DNA from: Polyangiaceae bacterium | GTDB lineage: Bacteria > Myxococcota_A > Polyangia > Polyangiales > Polyangiaceae | Length of the DNA: 64,000 nucleotides | Assembly (NCBI GenBank): GCA_019637265.1 | Contig: JAHBVY010000001.1 | Location: 310,001-374,000 of the forward strand | Reading direction: 5' to 3' | The notes under the pieces: model-generated | Seen by the model: only the letters and a program-made list of their open reading frames with translations | The model's database searches: none | Told to the model about the DNA's origin: nothing | Part shown: positions 16,401 through 23,859 of the stretch, piece by piece | Numbering within the stretch: the stretch's first letter is position 1 | Layout: each line of letters begins with the position of its first letter | Made by a program: the position numbers and the translations under genes

Positions 16401-17567
16401 ATGCGGTCTTGGTCCTGGCTGGGCTCCTCTCGGCGTGCGCTCGGCGTGCGCCTGGCCTCCTGTGGGCTGCTCCTCGCGTCGCTCTCAGGGACGAGCCAGG
16501 CAAGCGCTCAGCAGCCGTACCCCCAGCAGCCACCGCCATACGGCCAGCAGCCGTACCCTCAGCAGCCGCCGTACGGCCAGCAGCCGTATCCTCAGCAGCC
16601 GCCGTACGGTCAGCAGCCCTACCCAGGTCAACCCTACCCGGGTCAGCAGCCCTACCCAGGCCAGCAGCCACCGTACGGCCAGCGACCTGCGAAGAAGGTG
16701 TCCTCCGATTTAGAGCTCGGCGTCTTGTACGGCACCAGCATCGCCTATGGGGTGGGGCTCGGGGTGTGGTTCGACGCGGAGGTTGGCGTGGAGGACGCCG
16801 GGGTCGCGATGATCGCCCCGATCTTGCTCGGTGTCGCCGCGCCGGTCGGCGTGTACTTCCTGGATGATCCGGAGATGCCCCCAGGCATGCCCGCGACCAT
16901 CGCCGCTGGGATGGCGATCGGCGCCGGTGAGGGCCTTGGGATCGCGAGCTATCAGTTCGTCACGGCGGACGAAGAGGACGCCTGGGGCTTCCGGGGCCTC
17001 GCGCGCTCGGTGTCGCTCGGCTCCACCCTGGGCGCGGTGGGTGGCTACCTGCTCGCTTACTATGAGGAGCCGTCGCCCAACGCCGCTGCCTTCGTGTCGA
17101 GCGGCGTCGTGTGGGGCAGCGCGATCGGGTCGCTGATCGGCTACGGCGCGAGCTCGGGGGACCACGAGTATGGCACCGCCAATGACCAGGCGTCGCTCGG
17201 TGGGCTGATCGGCTTCAACGTGGGGCTCGCCGCCACCGCGGCGCTGTCCACGGTGTACGAGCCGAGCTGGGACACGATGGCCTGGATGTGGGCTGGCGCT
17301 GGGATCGGCGCGGCGGCGGGGCTGCCGATGTTCCTCTTCTACCTCGGGGACAGCACGCCGCCGACGCGCCGCGGCTTCGCCTACATGGGCGGCGGCGCGA
17401 CCATCGGGCTCGCGCTGGCGGCGGTGCTCACGAGTGACGCGTCGGACTTTGGTGAGGCGCCTCACAAGCCGCACTACGCGCAGAACGAGCGGCTCGAGGT
17501 GGACTACATCGGACCGATGGTGGTGCCGGGGGGCGGCGGCGTGGAGCTGATGGGCCGGCTGTTCTAG
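16401..17567 (+). CDS. Exported glycine-rich membrane protein with PYGQQ repeats
   Basis: The 388-residue product has a Sec signal peptide (LASCGLLLASLSGTSQASAQ, cleavage about residue 37). About 58 residues of repeats (PYPQQPPYGQQ and PYPGQQ units) follow, then a membrane-associated region of roughly seven hydrophobic Gly/Ala-rich segments, several with paired small residues (GVGLGVWF, AAGMAIGAGEGLGIAS, GGLIGFNVGLAATAAL, GAGIGAAAGLPMFLF, GGGATIGLALAAVL). This recalls the glycine-zipper style of outer-membrane or envelope proteins in myxobacteria. ATG 16401 is preceded by GAGCG. Repeat number may vary between strains. Function unknown. Confidence 0.7.
   Translation: MRSWSWLGSSRRALGVRLASCGLLLASLSGTSQASAQQPYPQQPPPYGQQPYPQQPPYGQQPYPQQPPYGQQPYPGQPYPGQQPYPGQQPPYGQRPAKKVSSDLELGVLYGTSIAYGVGLGVWFDAEVGVEDAGVAMIAPILLGVAAPVGVYFLDDPEMPPGMPATIAAGMAIGAGEGLGIASYQFVTADEEDAWGFRGLARSVSLGSTLGAVGGYLLAYYEEPSPNAAAFVSSGVVWGSAIGSLIGYGASSGDHEYGTANDQASLGGLIGFNVGLAATAALSTVYEPSWDTMAWMWAGAGIGAAAGLPMFLFYLGDSTPPTRRGFAYMGGGATIGLALAAVLTSDASDFGEAPHKPHYAQNERLEVDYIGPMVVPGGGGVELMGRLF
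16508..16680 (+). repeat. In-frame tandem repeats encoding PYGQQPYPQQP units
   Basis: Imperfect units of about 30 bp, built on CAGCAGCCGTAC and CAGCAGCCGCCGTACGG, are tandemly arranged inside the gene for the glycine-rich membrane protein. All spacings keep the frame. Confidence 0.85.
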
Positions 17568-17602
17568 AGCACCGCGTCGACTTGGTTTCGACGCCGAGCG
17601 TC

Positions 17603-17630
17603 AGCCAGCGCTCCCCAACCCAAAAAAACT
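17603..17630 (-). repeat. Degenerate T-run/G-run spacer repeat
   Basis: On the minus strand this reads seven T, GGG, TTGGGGAGCGCTGGCTGA. It sits in the 148-base spacer before the FHA/sigma54 activator gene. Confidence 0.45.
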
Positions 17631-17715
17631 AAGCGGGATCCGCCATCAGCCCCGCGTGAGTGACCGAGTCCGCTCGCCGATCGGCGTGGTTCCGGGCTAA
17701 GGTCACCGGCGACTC

Positions 17716-19569
17716 ATGGCATCGATCCGCTACTTCCCGCCTGAGGGCCAGCCCACTCAGGTGGCGATCGCCAAGCCGATCGTCACCATCGGGCGCGCGC
17801 TCGGCAACGACATCCACGTCCCCGATCGGAGCGTCGCCGAGCACCACGTCCAGATCGTGTTCAACGGTCGAGATTTCCAGCTGGAAGAGCTGGATCGCCA
17901 CGCGGAAATCCTCATCAACGGCAAGAAGAAGCGCCGCGCGCGGCTGGTGGACGGCGATCGGCTCACCCTGGGCGTCGCGCAGCTGGCGTTCTCGATGTTC
18001 AGCGTGGAGGGGCAGAGCGCCGCGCCAGCGCCCCGGGCCGGTCGGCCCGAGGAGGGTCAGGCGAGCCAGGAGATGGACGGGCTGCGTAAGCTGCACGCCT
18101 TCAGCGAGCGGCTGATGACGACGGCGTCCGTCGACGAGCTGCTGGAGACGCTGCTCGGCTCCGTGATCGAGTTCACGTCCGCCAAGCGCGGGGTGGTGCT
18201 CTTGGTGGATCCAGAGCAGCCGGGGGAGGTCTTCACGGTGCGGGCGTCGCGCAACGTGGAGCGCGGGGCGATTCAAGATCCGAGCGGCCAAATCAGCGAC
18301 AGCATCGTCAGGCGCGTGATCGAGTCGCGGCGCCCGGTGATCGTCAGCGACGCGCTGAGCGACACCACCTTCGGCCAGAGCGAGAGCGTGATGGCGCTCA
18401 AGCTCTCCAGCGTGATGTGCGCCCCGCTGCTCAGCCAGGGCAACGTGATCGGCGCGCTTTACGTGGCGAACGACGAGGTGAAGCACCTGTTCGACCGTCG
18501 TCAGCTCGACGTACTGACGGTGTTCGCGGGGCAGGCCTCGCTCATCCTCCAGAACGCGATGCTGCTGGTCGCGCTGCGCGCCGACAAACAGAAGCTCGAG
18601 GCGGAGCTCAGCGACAAGCGCTTCGGGCAGATCATCGGCGCCTGTCCGTCGATGATGGAGGTGTTCCGCAAGCTGCAGAAGGTGGCGGCGACCGACATCG
18701 GCGTCTTGATCACCGGCGAGACGGGCACCGGTAAGGAGCTGATCGCGCGCGAGGTGCACCGCCGCAGCACCCGCGTGAACGGGCCGTTCGTCACCGTGAA
18801 CTGCGGCGCGATCCCGGAGAACCTGATCGAGACCGAGATGTTCGGTCACGTGCGCGGCGCCTTCACCGGCGCGGTGGCGAGCCGCCCCGGGCGCTTTCAG
18901 CAGGCGGACGGCGGCACCCTGTTCCTGGACGAGGTGGGGGAGCTGACGCCCGCCTTGCAGGTGAAGCTCCTGCGCGCGATCCAAGAGCGCGTGGTGTTCC
19001 GCGTCGGCGACAGCCGCCCCGAGAAGTGCGACATCCGCATCGTGGCGGCCACCAACCGGAACCTCGACGAGATGATCAAGACGGGGGAATTCCGCGAGGA
19101 TTTGTACTACCGCCTGAACGTGGTGAACCTTTGGCTCCCGCCGCTCCGCGAGCGGGGTGATGACCTCTTCATCATCGCCAAGGCGCTGCTCAGCAAGTAC
19201 GCCGACGAGATGAACAGCCCGGTGCGCGGCTTCTCACCTCAGGCGCTCGCCGCGATCAAGAAGCACCACTGGCCTGGCAACATCCGTCAGCTGGAGAACC
19301 GCATCAAGAAGGCGCTGGTGCTCTGCGAGCAGAGCCTCTTGAGCCCGGAAGATTTGGACCTGGGCCCTGAGGCGCAGGCGCCCATCGTGCCCCTGGAGAA
19401 GGCGAAGGAGGACTTCCAGCGCCGCTACGTGCTGGAGGTGCTGGAGCGCAACAACGGCAACCGCACGCAGACGGCGCGCGACCTCGGCGTGGATCCGCGC
19501 ACCATCTTCCGCTACCTGGAGAAGGAGAATAACCCCATCCCCAGCGGCGCCAGCGGGGACCGCGACTAG
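17716..19569 (+). CDS. Sigma-54-dependent transcriptional activator, FHA-GAF-AAA+-Fis
   Basis: This 617-residue activator of sigma-54 promoters is sensed through phosphothreonine binding. Domains in order are: FHA (about 1-95; IGRALGNDIHVPDRSVAEHHVQI carries the phospho-binding Arg, Ser and His), GAF (about 125-290; LLGSVIEFTSAKRGVVLLV, RPVIVSDAL), the AAA+ core (about 310-545) and a Fis-type helix-turn-helix (NNGNRTQTARDLGVDPRTIFRYLEKE, about 578-605). In the core, Walker A is GETGTGKE (334-341), the sigma-54 contact loop GAFTGA is intact (381-386) and Walker B is GGTLFLDEVGEL. FHA-type activators are typical of myxobacteria, where Ser/Thr kinases feed into them. No cognate kinase gene is nearby. 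Confidence 0.95.
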   Translation: MASIRYFPPEGQPTQVAIAKPIVTIGRALGNDIHVPDRSVAEHHVQIVFNGRDFQLEELDRHAEILINGKKKRRARLVDGDRLTLGVAQLAFSMFSVEGQSAAPAPRAGRPEEGQASQEMDGLRKLHAFSERLMTTASVDELLETLLGSVIEFTSAKRGVVLLVDPEQPGEVFTVRASRNVERGAIQDPSGQISDSIVRRVIESRRPVIVSDALSDTTFGQSESVMALKLSSVMCAPLLSQGNVIGALYVANDEVKHLFDRRQLDVLTVFAGQASLILQNAMLLVALRADKQKLEAELSDKRFGQIIGACPSMMEVFRKLQKVAATDIGVLITGETGTGKELIAREVHRRSTRVNGPFVTVNCGAIPENLIETEMFGHVRGAFTGAVASRPGRFQQADGGTLFLDEVGELTPALQVKLLRAIQERVVFRVGDSRPEKCDIRIVAATNRNLDEMIKTGEFREDLYYRLNVVNLWLPPLRERGDDLFIIAKALLSKYADEMNSPVRGFSPQALAAIKKHHWPGNIRQLENRIKKALVLCEQSLLSPEDLDLGPEAQAPIVPLEKAKEDFQRRYVLEVLERNNGNRTQTARDLGVDPRTIFRYLEKENNPIPSGASGDRD

Positions 19570-19595
19570 AGCGGCGATCAGTTCGCCGCCAGACG

Positions 19596-19644
19596 GACCA
19601 GGGAAACCGCCCCCATGCGGGGCGAGGGCACGGTTTCCCTGGTC
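19596..19644. terminator. Long hairpin after the sigma-54 activator gene
   Basis: Arms GACCAGGGAAACCG (19596-19609) and CGGTTTCCCTGGTC (19631-19644) are perfect 14-mers around a 21-base loop that can itself fold (CCCC/GGGG). It lies 27 bases past the activator stop. There is no T-run on either side, so it may act as a transcript-end stabiliser or a bidirectional terminator of another type. Confidence 0.6.
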
Positions 19645-19691
19645 CTCTGCTCGGCGCTGCTTCCCTTCACGCCGCTCTAGTTGTTCATTTG

Positions 19692-19723
19692 AGGACGACA
19701 AACGGTAAACCGTTTGTCGTCCT
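19692..19723. repeat. Near-perfect 32-bp palindrome (15-bp arms, 2-bp centre)
   Basis: AGGACGACAAACGGT (19692-19706), AA, then ACCGTTTGTCGTCCT (19709-19723). The arms are perfectly complementary. It is in the convergent spacer between the sigma-54 activator gene and the PglZ-like gene. With a two-base centre it could be a dimeric protein-binding site, a cruciform or a terminator stem without a T-run. Confidence 0.9.
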
Positions 19724-19785
19724 AGCGCGTCGCTGGGAGCCCAGCGAGCGGGTGGGCTCGTGGTCTCACCTCCGCCAGGAGGATC

Positions 19786-19808
19786 GGGGTTTGGGGTTTG
19801 GGGTTTGG
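19786..19808 (+). repeat. Telomere-like G-run tract, possible G-quadruplex
   Basis: Three runs of GGGG separated by TTT, then a final TTTGG. It sits in the same convergent spacer as the palindrome at 19692 and belongs to the G-run/TTTGG spacer repeat family (continuing CAGATCGCTGCGTG). Confidence 0.8.
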
Positions 19809-19851
19809 CAGATCGCTGCGTGCATTAGGCAGGGCTGCGAATCATACGGCG

Positions 19852-22410
19852 TCAGTGCACGCTGCCGGTCAGCCAGATGTAGGCGGGCACCAAGATCTCC
19901 TCGGGGGTGGCTTCGTGGCGCCCCGGCGCCGGGCAGCTGGCGCTCAGCGTCTCACGGTCGACGTGGAAGCCGTGGTCTCCGAAGATCATCACCAGGGTGC
20001 GCGGTGGGAGGCTCGCGAGGTGATCCCAGAGCACCTCCGCCACCTCGCGGCTCAGGCTCGAGAGCGCCTGGGGCGTCGCCCCGCCGGGCTCGGTGACGCG
20101 CGACTCGACAAGGTCGAGCTTCATCAGGTCGCGGTAGCCCGCCTTCACGCGGCGCAGGGTGGAGGCCGCGCGGCCCCGCGCGACGGGCATCGGCGCCTCG
20201 CTCGAGGGCGGCTCACGGAGCCCCTGGGGGCCGCGGCCGATCAGCTCGATCTGAGCGGTGGTCGTCGCGGGGAGCGCCGACCAGAGCAGCAGGCGCTCGA
20301 CGCAAGCGGCGTCGCGCCCCGCGAGCTCCCGCAGGTGCTCGTGCACCTCCGTGCCGAGGTCGAAGCGGAGGCCGTCCACCAAGATCAGCTGCACCTGCCG
20401 CGCGCCGTGCAGGCGGTGGTGCCGCAGCGCGACCTCGGGCACGTCGAGCACCATCGTCGGCCGCTTGCCGCGGAGCCTGAGCGCGTCGAACGCCTCCAAG
20501 TAGCTCTTGGAGAAGGCAGTGGACCAGCTATTCAGCGCCTCGTCGGCGCTCGCGTCGAGCGGCTGACGGAGCCGCGCTTGCTGGAGCGGCGCGTAGGCGC
20601 TGGCGAACAGCCGCTCCACCACCGCGAGCGGCTTCGGGCCCCGCGCGGCGACCAGCTCGCGCACCCAGCCGCGCCAGGTGCTCTCGGGGACCAGCGCATG
20701 CTCCGACTCGGACGGCGCCGCCTGCTGTGTTTCAATCTCGGAATCGTCTCCGCATGGGGCCTCGCTGACTGCACCTCGAGCCGCGGTGTCCTCGCTGGCT
20801 CCAATGCTCTCGCCGGCTACGCTTCGAGGCGCTGCGCCTTCGCTGGTTGCGCCTTCGTCGAGCGCGCCAGCGCGGCCGCTGGGTACCGCGCCCGGCTCGT
20901 CATCGGGGATGGCTGACTCCGGCGCGGCGGCCACGGGGGGATCCTCGAACAGGGAGAGTCGCGCGATGGGCCGCACGGGCAGCGGGGTGCCGTCGTCGTT
21001 CGTGAGCAGCGCGGTGAAGCCATCGCCGTCGGGGGACGGCTCCACGTCGAGCGCCTCCAGCAGATCGGTGGCCCCCGTGTCGCCCAGGTCCATCGGGGCG
21101 AGCGCTGGGGCGGCGACGACGCTCAGGTCCTCGTCGTCCTCTTCGTCGCCGCTCGGGGCGTCGTAGCCCGCGGCGCTCACGGGGGTGAGCTCATCGGCGT
21201 CGTGATCGAAGGCGCTCGGGGCGAGCGGTGACTCGTCGACGTCCTCTTGCTCCATCGCCTCGAGGGCCGCCAGCACCGAGCGGAACGCCAGCTGGCGCGC
21301 CTCGCCGTGAGCCTCGCTGGGGGGTGAGGCTTGCGTCGCCGCCTGAGCTTCGGGGGGCTGTCGAGCGTCTTCGAGCGCCTCGTGAGGGCCTTCGGGTGCT
21401 TCGCTCGGTGTCGTCGGCGGCGACGCGTGCGCCTCGAGCGAGTGGCTCGAGGCGACTTGAACGTCGTCAGCCTCGTGAGCGTTTTCGAGAGTCGCTTGAA
21501 CGTCTCTCGTGGCCTCGTGAGCGGGCTCGAGTGCCACTTGAGTGGCTTCGAGTGATTCTTGAACGTCTTCGGAAGCCACTTGAGCGGCTTCGAGTGATCC
21601 TTGAACGTCCCCGGTGGCCTCGTGGGAGCCTTCGAGCGCTGCTCGAGCGTCTCTCGCGGCCTCGTGAGCGTCTTCGTCAGCTAGATTGCCTAGCGCCTGG
21701 GCCACGGCTTCTGGCAGCGTGGGCACGCTCAGGGCCGCCTCCAGCTCGACGACCGAGTCATGGGTCGTGCTCGAGTCCGCGGCGAGCGCGGGCAGGCTGG
21801 GCGTCCAGGGCTCCAGCGTCAGGAGGCCGAGCGGCTCATCCACGCTTGGGGCGGGAGCCTTACCGTTCGCCCCACTGAGCAAGGTCTCGAGGGCGACGGG
21901 GCGCGTGTACACGCCGAGGTAGCGGTCGCGCGCGTCGAAGATCAGGTGGACCGGGCGCTCGCGGGTGGCGGTCATCCACCAGCGCAGCAGCGAGCTGTCG
22001 TCGGCGTCGAGGGCGCCCGCGAGGTTCGTGAGGCCTGCCAGGGTCCGGAGGCGGATCGCGATGCCGCGCGCGCCGATCGTCCGCGCCCGATAGAGCTGGT
22101 CGCTCAAGGTGGCGTCGAGGTGGGTGGCGGAGCTGAAGCCCGGCGCCCCAGCGCCGCGTTGTTGCAGCGTCGCCTCGATGGCGGTCTCGATCACCAGGGC
22201 CAGCCCGCCTCGTTGCTCCGGCCCGAGGTCACGCACCTCGATCCAGATGAGCCCCGCTGCCTCCGCCTCCCGCCGCCACCCGTCGCGCTCATCGGCGGCG
22301 ATGGTGCTGAGGGCAGGGAAGTCGCGGGAGGGGAGCGCGGCCGCGCCGAGCAGCTGCGGAGGGAGGGCCGTGAGGTCCTGGCTCACGCGAGGTTCGCTAT
22401 GCATCGACAT
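19852..22410 (-). CDS. Large PglZ-like protein (alkaline phosphatase superfamily C-terminal domain)
   Basis: The 852-residue protein has three parts. An N-terminal part of about 210 residues contains LIWIEVRDLGPEQRGGLALVIETAIEATLQQRG and HLIFDARDRYLGVYTRPV. A long acidic, Ala/Glu-rich middle has imperfect 11-residue repeats (about 243-325; units like EATRDVQATLE and EASEDVQESLE). The C-terminal domain (about 600-852) carries metal-site motifs of the alkaline phosphatase superfamily in the PglZ style: LILVDGLRFDLG (about 669-680), PATTTAQ (candidate Thr nucleophile), MIFGDHGFHVD and HEATPEEILVPAYIW. PglZ proteins belong to BREX phage defence or two-component signalling, but no BREX gene is adjacent. 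ATG 22410 begins MSMHSEPRVSQDL; a frame upstream is not coding-like. Confidence 0.7.
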   Translation of the reverse strand: MSMHSEPRVSQDLTALPPQLLGAAALPSRDFPALSTIAADERDGWRREAEAAGLIWIEVRDLGPEQRGGLALVIETAIEATLQQRGAGAPGFSSATHLDATLSDQLYRARTIGARGIAIRLRTLAGLTNLAGALDADDSSLLRWWMTATRERPVHLIFDARDRYLGVYTRPVALETLLSGANGKAPAPSVDEPLGLLTLEPWTPSLPALAADSSTTHDSVVELEAALSVPTLPEAVAQALGNLADEDAHEAARDARAALEGSHEATGDVQGSLEAAQVASEDVQESLEATQVALEPAHEATRDVQATLENAHEADDVQVASSHSLEAHASPPTTPSEAPEGPHEALEDARQPPEAQAATQASPPSEAHGEARQLAFRSVLAALEAMEQEDVDESPLAPSAFDHDADELTPVSAAGYDAPSGDEEDDEDLSVVAAPALAPMDLGDTGATDLLEALDVEPSPDGDGFTALLTNDDGTPLPVRPIARLSLFEDPPVAAAPESAIPDDEPGAVPSGRAGALDEGATSEGAAPRSVAGESIGASEDTAARGAVSEAPCGDDSEIETQQAAPSESEHALVPESTWRGWVRELVAARGPKPLAVVERLFASAYAPLQQARLRQPLDASADEALNSWSTAFSKSYLEAFDALRLRGKRPTMVLDVPEVALRHHRLHGARQVQLILVDGLRFDLGTEVHEHLRELAGRDAACVERLLLWSALPATTTAQIELIGRGPQGLREPPSSEAPMPVARGRAASTLRRVKAGYRDLMKLDLVESRVTEPGGATPQALSSLSREVAEVLWDHLASLPPRTLVMIFGDHGFHVDRETLSASCPAPGRHEATPEEILVPAYIWLTGSVH

Positions 22411-23082
22411 ACATAACCCGGGGTGCCAGAGCAGGCGTCGGTGGGGAAAGTTTTCGGCGAGTCCTTGGCCGCAGGTGCCCTGACGGCCACCCAGTGACTG
22501 CGGCGCCGCGCGCGGGCTCGAGGCGCTACCAACCCCCCCCAAAAAAAAGCCTGGAGAATTTGATGGGGTGATTCGAGGCGGCGCGCCTGCGTTCGAGGCG
22601 GCACGGTCGCCTCACCACTCGAATGGTCTGGCTCCTCGTGGTGTCGCGGCCCGCGGTATCGCGAGCGGCTCGTCGACGGACCTCCACGTGGGAGGCCCGC
22701 TCGATGGGCGTTTGACGGCGCTCTCGAGGCTGCTTAGAGTGGCAGGGTCCTGAAGCCCTGCTCACGGTGATCCAAGGCAATTGAATCCCTGCAATGCGTT
22801 GAACCCGGGAGGCCGATCCACGCCAGGAGCGCTAGGCCCAGACCCACTCACTGGGAAGCCAGATCGGTGTGAGGCGTCACCCACCTAGCTGATGCTAGGG
22901 GTTCATTGGTCCGAGGGTCCGTGGGCGGGTTTCAGGGCGCTATGGGCGGCCGTCCTCGGCGCTCCTCGTCCGCTGCCACCACCAGAAGCCGCTCACGCTG
23001 CTCGGTGGCGAGCACGCCGGACATCGGGGCGCGCGGGCGGGCTTCCATCAGGGCCGCCGGTTGACTACGGTGGGGGGCCAAG
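22411..23082. other. Gene-free divergent spacer (672 bp)
   Basis: No gene is supported here. It separates the PglZ-like gene (minus) from the cupredoxin-like gene (plus) and so must hold both promoters, though none stands out. A degenerate spacer repeat (minus strand eight T, eight G, TTGGTAGCGCC) is at 22528-22550. The rest is somewhat less GC-biased than coding sequence and has no repeats I could see. Confidence 0.5.
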
Positions 23083-23859
23083 ATGATGGACGGGATGATG
23101 GGTGTGGCGCTCGGGCGCTGGGGTCGACGGCTCAGCGTGCCGCTGCTGCTGGGCGTCGGGTTGTGGTTCTTCGCTCCGGACGTGGGGGCCGCGAAGGTGA
23201 AGGGTCAGCTCGCCAACTTCATGGAGCTGGAAAATCCAGTCTGGGCGGAGGCGACCCAGGTGAAGAACCGCGGCTACTCCTTCCGCGAGCCGGTGGCGAC
23301 GGTGCCCGCCAAGTACCGCAAGCTGTTCCCGCACATCCCGAAGGAGCTGTGCGTCGCGCTGCTCGCCAAGTCGGCTCAGAAGCCGCCCAAGCCCATCCTG
23401 ATCCGCGTCGGCGGCGGTCGCACCACCCCGGTGAGCATCGTGGTCCCGCCGGGCACTCAGTTCACCTTCCAGAACACCGACCCCTTCGTCCACGAGCTGT
23501 ACGGCGTCGGCATCAACACCTTCAACCCCGCCGCCACCGTCCGCGGCGGGACCCGCGACTGGACGGTGCCGAGCGCGGGCAGCTACGAGGTGCGCGATCG
23601 CCGCGCGCCGTCGCTCCGCATGTGGATCGTCGCGGAGCCGAACGTCGCCGCCATCGCCTACCCGAACATGAAGGGCGAGTTCCTGCTCGATGCCAAGGAG
23701 CCGGGTGAGTACGAGATCCAGGCGTTCTTCGCGGGGAAGAAGCTCGGCCCGGCCACCCCGGTGAGCGTCGGCCCGCGGGACCTGACGATCAAGGACGTCA
23801 TCAAGGTCGCGCCGGATCCGAAGAAGGAGAAGGCAGCTGACGACAAGGACAAGAAGTAG
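23083..23859 (+). CDS. Secreted cupredoxin-like protein
   Basis: The 258-residue product has a signal peptide (RLSVPLLLGVGLWFFAPDVGAAK, cleavage about residue 37). A beta-rich domain resembles a cupredoxin fold: VSIVVPPGTQFTFQNTDPFVHELYG, where the His is at the usual copper position, then DWTVPSAGSYEVRDRRAPSLRMWIV. The expected Cys and second His of a type-1 copper site are absent (APSLRMW), so copper binding is doubtful. A further beta segment (PGEYEIQAFFAGKKLGP) and a Lys/Asp-rich tail follow. It is the first gene of a tight three-gene unit; the next ATG follows its stop without a gap. ATG 23083 is used, with 23095 or 23098 as alternatives. Confidence 0.7.
   Translation: MMDGMMGVALGRWGRRLSVPLLLGVGLWFFAPDVGAAKVKGQLANFMELENPVWAEATQVKNRGYSFREPVATVPAKYRKLFPHIPKELCVALLAKSAQKPPKPILIRVGGGRTTPVSIVVPPGTQFTFQNTDPFVHELYGVGINTFNPAATVRGGTRDWTVPSAGSYEVRDRRAPSLRMWIVAEPNVAAIAYPNMKGEFLLDAKEPGEYEIQAFFAGKKLGPATPVSVGPRDLTIKDVIKVAPDPKKEKAADDKDKK

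Noticed and set aside
17629-18984. A 451-codon open frame on the minus strand opposite the sigma-54 activator
   Set aside because: It is an antisense shadow of a well-supported gene; the composition is His/Arg/Leu-rich and lacks any family motif.
19852-22410. BREX phage-defence locus
   Set aside because: A PglZ-like domain is present, but no brxA, brxB, brxC, pglX or brxL gene is adjacent; only the single gene can be supported.
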